Positions 37,332 to 37,437 of a stretch of DNA of 37,437 bases are shown one piece after another. Source of the stretch: RGIG4608 sp964413365 (GTDB lineage Bacteria > Bacillota > Clostridia > Oscillospirales > CAG-272); the NCBI GenBank assembly GCA_964413365.1, contig CAYPRM010000014.1, forward strand, positions 1-37,437, read 5' to 3'. Made by a program: the position numbers and the translations under genes. Positions within the stretch are counted from its first letter, which is position 1. Each line of letters opens with the position of its first letter. The notes under the pieces were generated by a model. The model ran no database searches, had not been told where the DNA came from, and saw only the letters and a list, made by a program, of their open reading frames with translations.

Positions 37332-37360
37332 TTGAAAAAGGGGGAGAGATGTGATATAAT
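37332..37360 (+). promoter_or_regulatory. Promoter of the partial downstream gene
   Basis: TTGAAA (37332-37337), 17-base spacer, TATAAT (37355-37360) with extended -10 (TGATATAAT). It is followed by an inverted repeat CCACCGT-GT-ACGGTGG (37372-37387) at the expected start site and by SD AAGGAG. Confidence 0.82.
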
Positions 37361-37421
37361 GACCTCGTGATCCACCGTGTACGGTGGCAATAGCGTAATA
37401 AATAAGGAGATATATAGAATT

Positions 37422-37437
37422 ATGAAGCTTGGTATAG
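37422..37437 (+). CDS. Partial gene (first five codons)
   Basis: ATG 37422 after SD AAGGAG, beginning MKLGI and running off the window end. Nothing can be said about its product. Confidence 0.6.

Overview
The window looks like a core chromosomal segment of a strictly anaerobic, low-GC-lineage bacterium (Bacillota, class Clostridia, probably a gut Oscillospirales/Eubacteriales-type organism). Evidence: split transketolase (two ORFs), RqcH/NFACT, DUF3006, DUF3810, SLH-domain and M6-protease surface proteins, an Fe-S serine dehydratase, acetate kinase and an iron alcohol dehydrogenase, with very good sigma-A promoters (TTGACA-17-TATAAT, often with an extended -10 TGnTATAAT) and strong Shine-Dalgarno sites. 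Species cannot be named from the sequence alone. No phage, IS element, CRISPR array or obvious defence system is visible.

Layout. 1-300: 3' end of a 23S rRNA gene and its terminator, with no 5S gene in between. 390-4314 (+): one compact transcription unit, tktN-tktC-mreC-nth-aroK. 4349-4886: a 77-residue unknown protein behind a perfect promoter, then tRNA-Leu(UAG). 4974-8412: an SDR oxidoreductase and a large secreted M6-type metalloprotease lipoprotein, each with its own promoter and terminator. 8420-10334: divergent TrmH/SpoU methyltransferase and an SGNH (sialate O-acetylesterase-like) lipoprotein. 10368-12950 (+): a serine dehydratase fused to an XRE helix-turn-helix, with a perfect inverted repeat at its promoter, followed by ddl. 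12944-17346 (-): rsmI, asd, DUF3006, a Methyltransf_32 enzyme and a protein that looks like a FolC relative with a destroyed P-loop. 17413-17979 (+): an amidase without signal peptide. 18007-24236 (-): P-loop kinase plus ligA, then murA, then an RluA-type pseudouridine synthase overlapping a DUF3810 membrane metallopeptidase. 24401-28737 (+): SLH surface protein, rqcH, and a two-lobed ATPase whose second lobe has lost its P-loop. 28812-31290: divergent ackA and tmcAL. 31291-31745: non-coding, with an array of tiny triloop hairpins. 31746-35351 (-): prfB without the usual frameshift, an orphan OmpR-type response regulator with a tandem-repeat box in its leader, and an iron alcohol dehydrogenase. 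35538-37437 (+): half-size EamA transporter, a degraded AT-rich reading frame, a GNAT acetyltransferase, a small lipoprotein and the first codons of a further gene.

How the genes fit together. Several concern cell-wall building (murA, ddl, mreC, amidase), translation and its quality control (prfB, rqcH, rsmI, trmH, rluA-type, tmcAL), DNA repair (nth, ligA), amino-acid supply (aroK, asd, serine dehydratase) and fermentation (ackA, Fe-ADH, tkt). The most unusual points are not a single new system but a set of pseudo-enzyme and self-regulation candidates: the HTH-serine dehydratase with its own palindrome, the P-loop-less FolC-like protein, the asymmetric ATPase, a consensus promoter pointing antisense into ackA, the hairpin array, and a PhoP-box-like repeat ahead of the orphan regulator.
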